Below are positions 25,302-35,032 of a DNA stretch of 64,000 nucleotides, in pieces. This DNA is from Nesterenkonia lutea. GTDB lineage: Bacteria > Actinomycetota > Actinomycetes > Actinomycetales > Micrococcaceae. Position 1 is the first letter of the stretch. Each line of letters opens with the position of its first letter. The notes beneath the pieces were generated by a model. The model was not told the origin of the DNA. It saw only the letters and a program-made list of their open reading frames with translations, and did no database searches. The stretch spans positions 1,798,001 to 1,862,000 of the forward strand of contig NZ_JADBED010000001.1 in NCBI RefSeq assembly GCF_014873955.1, given 5' to 3'. The position numbers and the translations under genes are program-made.

Positions 25302-26195
25302 TTATGCCTCCGGCGAAGCGCTCACCAGCACTGACTCGTCCGCGGCGCCGGGGGCCGGGGCGGCCGCGAGCACGGCGGCACCGTGGACTCGAGCCCCGGC
25401 GGCGCTGAGCACCCGGTAGAGCTCACCCAGCGTCGAGCCGCTGGTGAGCACATCGTCGATGAGCAGAACATCGGCCCCCGCCAGCAGCCTGGAGCTTCGG
25501 GCGGTGACCTCGATGCTGCCTGCCAGGGAGCTGCGCCTGGCACGGGCGCCGCGGGACTTCTGCCTGCCGGCCCGCGGATCCAGCGAGCGCAGCCACGCCC
25601 GGGGCGCGTGTCGCAGCAGTCCAGGAACATGGGTGAAGCTCGACTCGGCGCGCGCGCCGCCGGGTCCCGCACCGCAGGCAGGCAGGGCATGGCGCATCAG
25701 GAGCTGCAACGGATCGAATCCGCGGGCCAGCCGGGAGCGCAGCGACGGTGGAGGACTGATCAGCATCCAGTGCACGCCTCCTGACCCCTCCGGCCCGCTC
25801 GCCCGCTCGGCGGCGGCATCCAGCGCGCGGCGCAGGCCGGGACCGAGGTGGGCGGCCAGACTGACGGCCGCGTGGTCCTTGAACGCCAACACGGCGCGGG
25901 AGACCAGACCCTCATAACGGCCCGCAGCGGTGACCGGCAGCACCGTGATCTCCTCCGTGTGGAGCGGCAGCGGCAGCGCGAGCGCCTGCTGCTCGGCAGG
26001 GAAGGGGGCCCGGGTCAGCACGTGCAGATCCTCTGCGCAGGAAGCACAGAACACCGTGTCCTGCGCCCCGCACCCGCTGCACCAGGTCGGACTGAGCAGG
26101 CCCAGCGCAGAGCTGATCCCTGCCCGCACGGCGTGCCCGGGGGCAGAGAACCAGACACGGTCCAGACCCTGCGCGAGCTCATCAGGATGGCCCAT
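25302..26195 (-). CDS. comF: ComF-family phosphoribosyltransferase-like protein
   Basis: 297 residues. N-terminal zinc-finger cysteines CSGC (about 39-42) and CASC (about 50-53), then a phosphoribosyltransferase fold with the PRPP loop VLLIDDVLTSGSTL near 255. ComF is needed for DNA uptake in Bacillus and Haemophilus, but homologs are widespread in non-competent bacteria, where the role is unknown. No other competence genes are in the window. An insertion rich in Arg/Ala/Ser between 180 and 240 makes it longer than most relatives. Lies 128 bp upstream of hpf. Confidence 0.86.
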   Translation of the reverse strand: MGHPDELAQGLDRVWFSAPGHAVRAGISSALGLLSPTWCSGCGAQDTVFCASCAEDLHVLTRAPFPAEQQALALPLPLHTEEITVLPVTAAGRYEGLVSRAVLAFKDHAAVSLAAHLGPGLRRALDAAAERASGPEGSGGVHWMLISPPPSLRSRLARGFDPLQLLMRHALPACGAGPGGARAESSFTHVPGLLRHAPRAWLRSLDPRAGRQKSRGARARRSSLAGSIEVTARSSRLLAGADVLLIDDVLTSGSTLGELYRVLSAAGARVHGAAVLAAAPAPGAADESVLVSASPEA

Positions 26196-26352
26196 GTCCT
26201 AAGCCTCGGTGAAGCTCGCCCGGTGCGGGCGGCCTGATCAGCTTGTGTGGAGATCAGCCCGCAGGCCAGGACCTCCGTGCGGCTGGGGAAGACCCGTCAC
26301 GACCCCGCCCTCTCAGACTCGGCAGACGTGTCAGCCTGCACGGTCCGGCAGC

Positions 26353-28092
26353 TCAGCCCGGGTAGGCCAGATCGCGGATCTCCACACCATCCGAGGCGAC
26401 CCATGTACCCCCTCCGGAGAGGTTCTGGAACGGAACCTCCACCGTCTCTGCGAACACGTTCGACTGTCCCTCGCCCGCGGAGAGGTTCAAGAGGCCCAGC
26501 AGAGGCCGTTCCACTCCACTGGAGCCGGTGAGGGTCACCCGCTCAGGAGTCATCGCGTCGTCCTCCGAGCTGGCCCAGACGTAGAGCGCGTCGGAGCCCT
26601 GCCAGCGAACCTCTTCGAGGTCCACTGAGGTCTGCACCCGCATGGGCTGGCCGAGCCCGCGCGGGATGCCGGTGGAGTCGCGGATGACACCGGCCACGTA
26701 GAGGCCCCGTTCGCCGTCGTCGTCGAGGATCATCGCCGCACGCGCGCCGTCCTGGGCGATGCGCAGCGAGGTGATCGTGCGGTTCTCCAGCCAGTCGGCG
26801 CTGACCTCCGCCTGACCGGGCTCCAGGGACTCGTCATAGGCCAGCGCATGGACCGTGGACTCGTCCCCCTCGGCGGAGGCGGTCCAGGTCCAGCCGAAGT
26901 TGTCCATAGAGGGCCGGGTGAGGTTGTCGGCCTCGAGCACCGGGTCCGGGGCGCGCTCGGGGCGCAGGTGGTAGAGCACGTCTGCCTCACCGTTGAGGAA
27001 TGCGAAGACGTCGGGGGAGTCATTGGGCACCGCCGGATCCTGCGGATCGAGGTCAGAGATGTCGGGCAGGCTGCCGATGGACAGGGTGACCTGATCGTTC
27101 TGTCGGCGCAGCGTGCCGTCTTCGATGCCCACCTGGGTGGGGTCCACTTCGGGGGAATCCTCGATGTCCAGCCGGTCCTCCTCGGGGAGGTCGGGGGACA
27201 CGGGGATCTCCAGCTCGCGCTGCTCCACGGTGATCTCCACGTCGCGCACGCTGGAGAGCGACATCAGCGCCAGGTCGAGCTGCTCCTGCATCAGCGCACG
27301 CTCGGCCGGCTCGGCGTCTGCCACCTGCTCGGGGGCGAGGTCGACTGTTGCTGTGCCCTCGTCCACCGGCACCGTGGCGCGTTCCAGCTCCGCGCCGTCG
27401 GGGAACGCCGAGACGACCGCGGGCTCGAGATAGGGAGCCGGACCGGCGAGCAGCGCGCCGACGATCTGCGAGGAGATGCCGGGGCGGTTGAGGAACCAGC
27501 GCTGATCAGGCACCGCGTAGCGCAGCTGCGGGTCGAAGTAGTACAGGGTGTGGGCCTGAAAGACCTGTTCGAAGGTTCCGTCGAGCAGCATCGTGCCGTC
27601 GGGGGCGTCGGTGATCCGCCACTGTCCGTCGATCTCCTCCACGGTGAAGTCCATGACCTCCGCAGACTCCTCGGGCAGCCTGGTCAGGATCCCGCTGGAA
27701 TCGATGACCTGTTCCACCTGGAACTGGGCCGTCCAGGTGTCCTCGCCGGAGAGAAGGACGGTGGGCTCGCTGGAGTAGACCAGGGTCCGCCCATCGGGCC
27801 GCCACTCCCGTGCCGCCTCCGGGTCCATGAACTCCCGGGCCACGGCGTAGTCGTCCCGGGCGTTGGCGCCGGCACGGATGAAGCCGTGCACGATCTGTGC
27901 GGCGGAGGCATCGGGCTGCGGCGGGAAGACCTGCGGGGCCAGGTTGAAGTCGCCGTCGGAGTCGGGGGCCGAGGTGCCGACCGGACCGTCGGTGGGCAGC
28001 GCCGGCGAGCAGGAGGTGACCAGCAGAAGCACCAGCGCAGTCAGCGCGGCGGCCACACGTCTGGGCAGCGTCGAGCGACGACGACGGATCAT
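26353..28092 (-). CDS. lpqB: lipoprotein LpqB (GerMN domain), MtrAB accessory
   Basis: 579 residues. Signal peptide MIRRRRSTLPRRVAAALTAL..., lipobox VTSC with Cys near residue 28. An NTF2-like N-terminal region is followed by a GerMN domain (about 200-300, RWFLNRPGISSQIVGALLAGP) and a C-terminal beta-propeller-like LpqB domain. In mycobacteria LpqB binds the extracellular domain of MtrB and tunes MtrA phosphorylation and cell-envelope homeostasis. The ATG overlaps the mtrB stop by 4 bp (28089-28092), so mtrA-mtrB-lpqB behaves as one operon. Intact. Confidence 0.95.
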   Translation of the reverse strand: MIRRRRSTLPRRVAAALTALVLLLVTSCSPALPTDGPVGTSAPDSDGDFNLAPQVFPPQPDASAAQIVHGFIRAGANARDDYAVAREFMDPEAAREWRPDGRTLVYSSEPTVLLSGEDTWTAQFQVEQVIDSSGILTRLPEESAEVMDFTVEEIDGQWRITDAPDGTMLLDGTFEQVFQAHTLYYFDPQLRYAVPDQRWFLNRPGISSQIVGALLAGPAPYLEPAVVSAFPDGAELERATVPVDEGTATVDLAPEQVADAEPAERALMQEQLDLALMSLSSVRDVEITVEQRELEIPVSPDLPEEDRLDIEDSPEVDPTQVGIEDGTLRRQNDQVTLSIGSLPDISDLDPQDPAVPNDSPDVFAFLNGEADVLYHLRPERAPDPVLEADNLTRPSMDNFGWTWTASAEGDESTVHALAYDESLEPGQAEVSADWLENRTITSLRIAQDGARAAMILDDDGERGLYVAGVIRDSTGIPRGLGQPMRVQTSVDLEEVRWQGSDALYVWASSEDDAMTPERVTLTGSSGVERPLLGLLNLSAGEGQSNVFAETVEVPFQNLSGGGTWVASDGVEIRDLAYPG

Positions 28093-29744
28093 GAGTCCTC
28101 CTTCTGCTGGTAGAGCGACTGCTCGTTGATCCGGTCATGCTCCGGATCCCCGTAGCTGGAGACCTGCGGGATGGCCTCGATGCGGTGCCGATCTGAGGCG
28201 CGGTAGACCGGGGGCAGCGCCATCGGTGAGGCGCGGTAAGGCACGCTCTGGCGGCGCGGCAGCACGAGCCTGAAGCAGGAGCCCTGCCCCCTCTGGCCCC
28301 AGGCGTCGAGGGCGCCCTGGTGCAGCCGGGTGTCCTCGGTGGCGATGGACAGGCCCAGTCCGGAGCCGCCGGTGGTGCGTGCCCGGGCGGGGTCGGCGCG
28401 CCAGAAGCGGTCGAAGACGTGGGAGACCTCGGAGGGGCTCATGCCGATCCCATGGTCACGCACGGAGATCCCGACCGCCGTCGGGCTGGAGGCGACGATC
28501 ACGTCGACCGGGCGGGCCTCAGCATGTTCGATGGCGTTGTTGACCAGGTTGCGCAGGATGCGGCTTATGCGTCGGGCATCGACCTCGGCGATGAAGTCCT
28601 CGCCCTGGATCACCAGCCCGAGCGGAGTGCGGGAGCTCTCCGCCAGCGGCTGGGAGCTCACCAGGACCTCGCGGGAGAGCGAGAGCAGGTCGACCTCCGC
28701 CGTGGCCAGTTCCGCGGCGCCGGCGTCGAAGCGTGACATCTCGAGCAGGTCTGAGAGCAGCGCCTGGAAGCGCTCCACCTGGTGATAGAGCAGCTCCGCA
28801 GAGCGCTGGTTAATCGGGTCGAACTCCTCGCGGGATTCATGCAGCACCTCGGCGGCCATGCGCACCGTGGTCAGCGGGGTGCGCAGCTCATGGGAGACGT
28901 CTGAGACGAAGCGCTGCTGCATCTTGGAGAGGTTCGCCAGCCGGGTGATCTGCTCCTGCAGGTTGGAGGCCATCCGGTTGAAGGAGAGGCCCAGTCGGGC
29001 GATCTCATCCTCACCGCGCACGGCGAGGCGCTGGTCGAGCTCGCCGTCGGCGATGCGTTCGGAGACCTCGGCCGCCTGAGAGACAGGGCGCACCACAGAA
29101 CGCGCGACCCACGCGGCGATGGCCATGTTGATCAGCAGGATCGCGGCTCCGGCGGCGAGCATGGTGCGGAAGACGAAGGAGACGTTCTCCTGGACCGGGG
29201 AGAAGTCATAGACGAAGTAGAGGGCATAGGGGTTTCCCTGCACGTCCACCTGCGTGCCGAAGGCGACCCCGGGGACCGCGTCAGGGCCCTCTGACTCCAG
29301 CGCCACCGACTGCCAGTACTGTCCGGTGCCCTGGGCGATCGCGTCGGTGAGCTCAGCGGAGATCTGCTCCCTGGTCACCTCCGGATTGGTGCTGAACCCA
29401 CCGATGAGGTTCTCGCCGGTCTCGAGCGGCAGCAGCATGGCCTCGCGCTGAATCTCTGCCCCCGACTCCCCCACGTCTTGCAGAATGGACTCGATGTCCT
29501 GCTCCGCCTCGCCGCGACTGCTGGTGTTCAGCGCCGCGAAGTTGTTGCGCACCTCGTCCAGGCCGCTGGTGGCCTCCCGCTCTGCCTGGTCGAAACGTTC
29601 CTGGAAGAGACCAGAGGTGACCTGTTGGACCAGGAAGGCGGCCACCGCCATGGTGCTGATCATGGTCAGCAGCCCGGTGAAGAAGACCGCACGGATGAGC
29701 AGCGAGCGGGCCCAGAGTCTGGGGAGCTCACTGATCCTGCGCAT
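28089..29744 (-). CDS. mtrB: sensor histidine kinase MtrB
   Basis: 551 residues. Two membrane segments (about 15-40 and 195-215) enclose an extracellular sensor region of about 150 residues. HAMP follows (about 215-265), then the HisKA box FVSDVSHELRTPLTTVRMA, N-box NLVNNAIEHAEARP and G-boxes DHGIGM, GGSGLGLSIA. MtrB phosphorylates MtrA and couples to cell division and wall synthesis. The C-terminal 60 residues are a polar tail. The ATG at 29744 has a poor ribosome binding site, and the frame is open without a stop back to the mtrA stop, but with no ATG, GTG or TTG. The true N-terminus may lie further up at a non-standard codon. Confidence 0.94.
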   Translation of the reverse strand: MRRISELPRLWARSLLIRAVFFTGLLTMISTMAVAAFLVQQVTSGLFQERFDQAEREATSGLDEVRNNFAALNTSSRGEAEQDIESILQDVGESGAEIQREAMLLPLETGENLIGGFSTNPEVTREQISAELTDAIAQGTGQYWQSVALESEGPDAVPGVAFGTQVDVQGNPYALYFVYDFSPVQENVSFVFRTMLAAGAAILLINMAIAAWVARSVVRPVSQAAEVSERIADGELDQRLAVRGEDEIARLGLSFNRMASNLQEQITRLANLSKMQQRFVSDVSHELRTPLTTVRMAAEVLHESREEFDPINQRSAELLYHQVERFQALLSDLLEMSRFDAGAAELATAEVDLLSLSREVLVSSQPLAESSRTPLGLVIQGEDFIAEVDARRISRILRNLVNNAIEHAEARPVDVIVASSPTAVGISVRDHGIGMSPSEVSHVFDRFWRADPARARTTGGSGLGLSIATEDTRLHQGALDAWGQRGQGSCFRLVLPRRQSVPYRASPMALPPVYRASDRHRIEAIPQVSSYGDPEHDRINEQSLYQQKEDS

Positions 29745-29929
29745 CCTGCCCAGCAGGCCCGGCCGCGAGCGCGCCGGCGTCTCGGTGCTCGGAGACGCAC
29801 CCGCGGAGTCACCGTCCGCGCTCGGGGAGGTGGCGACCCGGTCGCGGATGATCGGAATGCTGCCCGTGGAGGCCGCTGAGGCCCTCGAGGCGAGGTGATC
29901 CGTGGACTTCTCCGATTCAGGCGGAATGA

Positions 29930-30619
29930 CTACCCCTGCCCTCCGGCCTTATAGCCGACTCCGCGCACGGTCTGCACGATCTCCGGATTCTCTGGATCCT
30001 TCTCGATCTTGGAACGCAGGCGCTGCACATGGACGTTGACCAGTCTGGTGTCGGCCTGGTGGCGGTATCCCCAGACCTCTTCAAGGAGCATCTCCCTGTT
30101 CCAGACCTGCCAGGGCTTCTTCGCCAGGGCGGTGAGCAGGTCGAACTCCAGCGGAGTCAGTGAGATGCGGTGCTCTCCGCGGCGCACCTCGTGTCCTGCC
30201 ACGTCGATGCTGAGGTCTCCGATGGACAGCGTCTCCCCCTCGGAGCGGGTGCCGTGATCGGCGGGCCGCAGCCGGGCGCGCACCCGGGCCACCAGTTCGG
30301 CGGGCTTGAACGGCTTGGGCACATAGTCGTCTGCACCGGCCTCGAGGCCGCGCACCACGTCGGCGGTGTCTGATTTGGCGGTCAGCATGATCACCGGGGT
30401 ATCGGCCTCTTCGCGGATCTCGCGACAGACCTCGATGCCGTCCTTGCCGGGCAGCATCAGGTCGAGCAGGACCACATCGGGCTTGGAGCTGTGGAAGGTC
30501 TCCAGCGCGTCGTCGCCGTTGAAGCAGAAGGTGGGCTCGAATCCTTCATTGCGCAGCACGATGCCGATCATCTCGGCCAGCGCTTCATCGTCGTCGACGA
30601 CCAGGATCCTGGCTTTCAT
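29930..30619 (-). CDS. mtrA: response regulator MtrA
   Basis: 229 residues, the standard OmpR/PhoB layout. Receiver domain: acidic pocket VVDDDE (8-12), phosphoacceptor Asp53 (VLLDLMLPG), Thr in MLTAK and Lys in KPFKPAEL. Winged-helix DNA-binding domain: TPLEFDLLTALAKKPWQVWNREMLLEEVWGY ... DTRLVNVHVQRLRSKIE. MtrA is the essential actinobacterial regulator of cell-wall hydrolases, division and, in relatives, osmotic stress and replication genes. ATG 30619 has GGACGGAGAGC upstream. First gene of mtrA-mtrB-lpqB. Very close to mycobacterial MtrA. Confidence 0.97.
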   Translation of the reverse strand: MKARILVVDDDEALAEMIGIVLRNEGFEPTFCFNGDDALETFHSSKPDVVLLDLMLPGKDGIEVCREIREEADTPVIMLTAKSDTADVVRGLEAGADDYVPKPFKPAELVARVRARLRPADHGTRSEGETLSIGDLSIDVAGHEVRRGEHRISLTPLEFDLLTALAKKPWQVWNREMLLEEVWGYRHQADTRLVNVHVQRLRSKIEKDPENPEIVQTVRGVGYKAGGQG

Positions 30620-30765
30620 CTGCTCTCCGTCCTTTGAGGTCCTGCAGCACAGCGCTTCACGCGCGCAGGTTGGGGCCCGATTCCTCGCGGCACCGCGTTC
30701 AGGATATATGAGAGCGGTAGGCTGGGCGCGGAGGGCACTCGCGCAGGCGCGCTTGAGGAGGGGCA

Positions 30766-32022
30766 ATGATCCGCACAGCGGCGACACACCGTGGTGCTCG
30801 GCGGTCGCCGAGCGCTGCCTCTTCGCCGTCTCCGACGTCGCCCTCCACAGTGCCCCCGGGCCCATATCCACCCCATGACGCCCGAAGGTCTCGCGGCTCC
30901 GGGCCGCAGGGCTCGGCCCTCCCCGCCGGCCCGACCCTGGCACCGGGAACCGTCTTCCCGCTGCGCAGGATGGTCGCCGATGAGCTCTTCAGCGCGGCGG
31001 CCGCAGTCATCCGACGCTCCCCGCGAGCGGTGCTCGGGGTGCCGTTCGTGGCGGGGCTGGTGAACTTCGGACTCACGCTGACCCTGATGGTGCTGCTGCC
31101 CTCCTCCGCCTACACTCGCATGCTCACCGACCCGGCAGCCTTCGAGGACGCCGATGTCGCCCTGGGCCTGGCCACCGACACCGCCTTCATCTGGCTCACG
31201 CTGGCAAGCTCGGCGCTGACCTCCCTGGTCATCCTGGTGGCCGCGGCTTATATGGCGCTCCCCACCCTCCGGGCCGCCTACGGCCTGCGCACCTCCATGG
31301 CACAGACAGTGCGTCTGAGGCTCGGCAGGCTCGGCCCCGTGGTCCTGAACCTGCTGGTCCTGGGCCTGATCCTCGGCGTGCTCGCCGTGCCCGTGCTCTT
31401 CCTCGCCGTGCTGGTGCTGGTGCTGACCCTGTTCCTCGGGGCGGTGGTCGTTCTGCCTGCACTCTTCCTGGTGCTTTGCTGGGTCACCGCCGCGGTGATG
31501 TACGCCCCGGTGACCGTGATCGTGGAGCGACTGGGCCCGCTCGCCGCGATCGCCCGCTCCTGGCGGCTCAACCGCGGACGCTGGTGGCGGCACATCGGAC
31601 TGGTGGCGCTGCTCTACGTGATCCTGGGCATCGTGTTCAGCATCGCCTCGGCGCCGCTGATGATCGCCGTGGCCGCCACCGAGCTCCTGGAGGGATCCCT
31701 GCTGCCCGGAGCCCCCGCCGAATGGGCCGAATTCATCGTCTTCGCCGTGTCCGAGCTCTACGGCACAGTGGTCACCACCCTCTTCGTCGGCGTGGTCGGC
31801 ACCGTGGTCTCGCTGATGTACCTCAATGCAAGAATCCGTCAGGAGGCGCTGGACGTGACCCTGCTGGCCGCCGCGGAGCAGGACCTCCCGACAGAGGCGC
31901 AGCACGCCGGGTCGGTGGAGCGCCTCGTCCCCGGTTCGATCGAGCACCTCCACGACCATTTCCAGGATCGCCTCCCGCAGCCTGCCGCGGGGGTGAACCG
32001 CGATGCAGCCCGAGCGCGATGA
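30766..32022 (+). CDS. polytopic membrane protein (glycerophosphodiester phosphodiesterase membrane-domain-like)
   Basis: 418 residues. A proline/serine-rich cytoplasmic N-terminus (1-65) is followed by about six membrane segments between 90 and 350: FVAGLVNFGLTLTLMVLLP, LASSALTSLVILVAAAY, two strongly hydrophobic helices near 205-245, one near 285, and FVAVSE...TTLFVGVVGTVVSLMYL. The loop YAPVTVIVERLGPLAAIARSWRLNRGRWWRHIG resembles the membrane domain found fused to glycerophosphodiester phosphodiesterases; no phosphodiesterase domain is present. ATG 30766 has GAGGAGGGG upstream. First gene of a five-gene operon with the DUF4129, DUF4350, MoxR and DUF58 genes; overlaps the next by 20 bp. Confidence 0.75.
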   Translation: MIRTAATHRGARRSPSAASSPSPTSPSTVPPGPYPPHDARRSRGSGPQGSALPAGPTLAPGTVFPLRRMVADELFSAAAAVIRRSPRAVLGVPFVAGLVNFGLTLTLMVLLPSSAYTRMLTDPAAFEDADVALGLATDTAFIWLTLASSALTSLVILVAAAYMALPTLRAAYGLRTSMAQTVRLRLGRLGPVVLNLLVLGLILGVLAVPVLFLAVLVLVLTLFLGAVVVLPALFLVLCWVTAAVMYAPVTVIVERLGPLAAIARSWRLNRGRWWRHIGLVALLYVILGIVFSIASAPLMIAVAATELLEGSLLPGAPAEWAEFIVFAVSELYGTVVTTLFVGVVGTVVSLMYLNARIRQEALDVTLLAAAEQDLPTEAQHAGSVERLVPGSIEHLHDHFQDRLPQPAAGVNRDAARAR

Positions 32023-32647
32023 GGCCAGGCGGCTCCTCGAGGAGGAGCTCAGCGACCCCCGCTATCAGCGCGACGCCGCGGGGCCGCTGCGTGAGGCCGC
32101 CGACCGCTTCTTCGCCTGGCTGGACCAGCTCGCACTGAACATCGGACCGGTGAACCTTCCGCTGGGCCCGGTCCTGCTGCTGGTGCTGCTGCTCGCCGCG
32201 GTGATCCTCTGCATCGTCCTGGTCCGCCCGCGGCTGCAGCGCAGCGGCGACCCGGAGGATCTGCTCACCAGCCCCTCCGGCATCACGGCGGCTCAGCTGC
32301 GCGACCGCGCAGAGGCACATGCCGCCGCGGGCCGCTTCGACGAGGCCTGCCGTGAGCTCTTCCGTGCGGTCGTCCGCGCCGCCGAGGAGCACCGGGTGCT
32401 GGCCGAGCAGGCCGGACGCACCGCCACCGAGGCCGGCGAGGCGCTCGCCCGGGCCCATCCCGGCGAGGCCGCCCGGGCCGTGCGGGCAGCCGAGCTGTTC
32501 AACTACTCCCGCTACGGCGGCGGCTCCATGCAGCGCGCAGACTATGACACCCTGCTGATCCTTGACCGGCACCTCGACCCGCGCCCGGGATCAGGCACCG
32601 AGTCACGCACTGAGTCACGCCTCGAGCGGGACGGGGCACAGAGATGA
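32003..32647 (+). CDS. DUF4129 domain protein
   Basis: 214 residues. One membrane segment (about 52-74, LPLGPVLLLVLLLAAVILCIVLV) separates a short N-terminal region from a cytoplasmic helical DUF4129 domain with AAQLRDRAEAHAAAGRFDEACRELFRAVVRAAEEHRVL and the late LFNYSRYGG and ADYDTL. The domain is recurrently encoded with MoxR ATPases and DUF58 proteins, and sometimes fused to transglutaminases; function is unknown but linked to envelope maintenance. ATG 32003 with GGGGGTG upstream. Its stop overlaps the start of the DUF4350 gene as ATGA (32644-32647). Confidence 0.83.
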   Translation: MQPERDEARRLLEEELSDPRYQRDAAGPLREAADRFFAWLDQLALNIGPVNLPLGPVLLLVLLLAAVILCIVLVRPRLQRSGDPEDLLTSPSGITAAQLRDRAEAHAAAGRFDEACRELFRAVVRAAEEHRVLAEQAGRTATEAGEALARAHPGEAARAVRAAELFNYSRYGGGSMQRADYDTLLILDRHLDPRPGSGTESRTESRLERDGAQR

Positions 32648-33994
32648 CGACGACGGCGACCCTCGGCTCGGCGCTGCGCTCGGGCTTCCAGCGCTGGCAG
32701 TTCTGGCTCCTGCTGCTCGTGCTCGGCCTGCTCTCCGTGGTGCTCGTCCAGGCCATGAGTGAGGAGGACACCGACCGCTATGGCCTGGAGAACACCTCCC
32801 TGGACGGCTACGCCGCGCTGGCGCAGGTGCTCCAGGACGAAGGCGTCACGCTGCGAACCGCCTCCTCCGCGCAGGTCGCCGAGGAGCTCATGCAGGAGCA
32901 TCCCGAGGCTCCCCTGGTGGTCCTCTCCACCGGTGAGGTGCCCGCCCAGGGGTTCCTCGACCAGCTGCGCGAAGGCGCAGACCGTGAGGTCGTGCTGCTG
33001 ACGGAGTCCCCCGAGCTCGTCGACGCCCTGTACCCCGAGGGCGAGGTCAGCTATGCCGGGGCCCATGCCGGGGGCGGGCCCCTCGAGGCGGCCACGTTGG
33101 ACGCGGGCGCCCAGTGCGCGGTGCCGGCCGCGGTGAACGCCGGCCAGGTCCAGGCCCCGGGTGCGCTCTTCCACAGCCATGACCCCGGGTGCTTCACCGG
33201 CTTCGAGGACGACTCCGGTCAGGCCCAGATTCTGGTGGAGACCTCGGCCGGGGTGCTCTTCGGATCCCCCGAGGCCTTCAGCAATCACGACATCACCTCC
33301 GCCGGCCACGCCGCACTGGCGCTCTGGCTCTTCGGGGGGCGCGATGAGCTCATCTGGTACACGCCGATGGGCCTGGACGCGATGTCCTCTGAGGACTGGG
33401 CCTCCCCGACCGATCTCCTCCCCGGCTGGGTGGTTCCGCTGGCCTGGTGGCTGCTGCTCTGCGCCGTCGTGCTGATGCTCGTGATGGGACGCCGTCCCGG
33501 ACCGGTGGTCGGGGAGCCGCTGCCGGTCCAGGTGCCCGCGGCGGAGACCGCCGAGGGACGCGGACGGATGTACCAGAGCGCCAACGCGGTGCAGGCCTCG
33601 GCGCAGACTCTGCGCAGCGCGCATCTGATCAGGCTCTCCCGACTCCTGCGCCTCGGCAGCGCCCCGCAGCAGTCCGGCATCGTCGAGGCGGTCGCCCGTC
33701 AGGTGCACCGCGATCCTGCGGAGATCGCCCGCCTGTTCGCCGAGCAGCCCCGGAGCAACGCAGAACTTGTCGCCCATGCCCAGGCCCTGAAGATGCTGGA
33801 GGATGACGCCCAGCACGCAGTGCTCACCCAGCACACCCGCACCGGCTCCGGCTCCGCACGATCCCATCCACCCTCGACCCCAGACTCACCGCCGCACCCG
33901 CGGCCAGCATCACCGCCGCACCCGCGGCCAGCATCACAGCCGCACCCGCGGCCAGCATCACAGCCGCACACTCAGCAAGGGAAGAACACCAGCA

Positions 33995-34002
<8 letters not shown>
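32644..34002 (+). CDS. DUF4350 domain membrane protein
   Basis: 452 residues. Membrane segments at about 20-38 and 258-280 bracket an extracytoplasmic DUF4350 region (40-255), with SLDGYAALAQVLQDEGVTLR resembling GATase-like/ABC-accessory folds. The cytoplasmic C-terminal part (285-400) is helical (LRSAHLIRLSRLLRLG). The last 45 residues are low-complexity PPHPRPAS repeats from a 24-bp tandem repeat. Overlaps the MoxR gene start by 8 bp. Part of the MoxR/DUF58 operon; members are thought to work as a membrane-linked AAA+ chaperone system, but biochemical function is unproven. Confidence 0.82.
33886..33970 (+). repeat. 24-bp tandem repeat at the DUF4350 C-terminus
   Basis: Units at 33886-33909, 33910-33933, 33934-33957 and a partial one to 33970. 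Units 1 and 2 are identical and unit 3 differs by one base. In frame they encode PPHPRPAS repeats, so copy number can change without a frameshift. The array ends 25 bp before the MoxR start codon. Confidence 0.9.
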
Positions 34003-35023
<1,021 letters not shown>

Positions 35024-35032
35024 GGCCACCAC

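Noticed and set aside
25302..26195. comF as evidence for natural competence
   Set aside because: ComF relatives are widespread in bacteria not known to be competent, and no other competence gene is present here.
33886..33970. Tandem repeats as a CRISPR array
   Set aside because: The units are contiguous without spacers and lie in frame within a protein gene.
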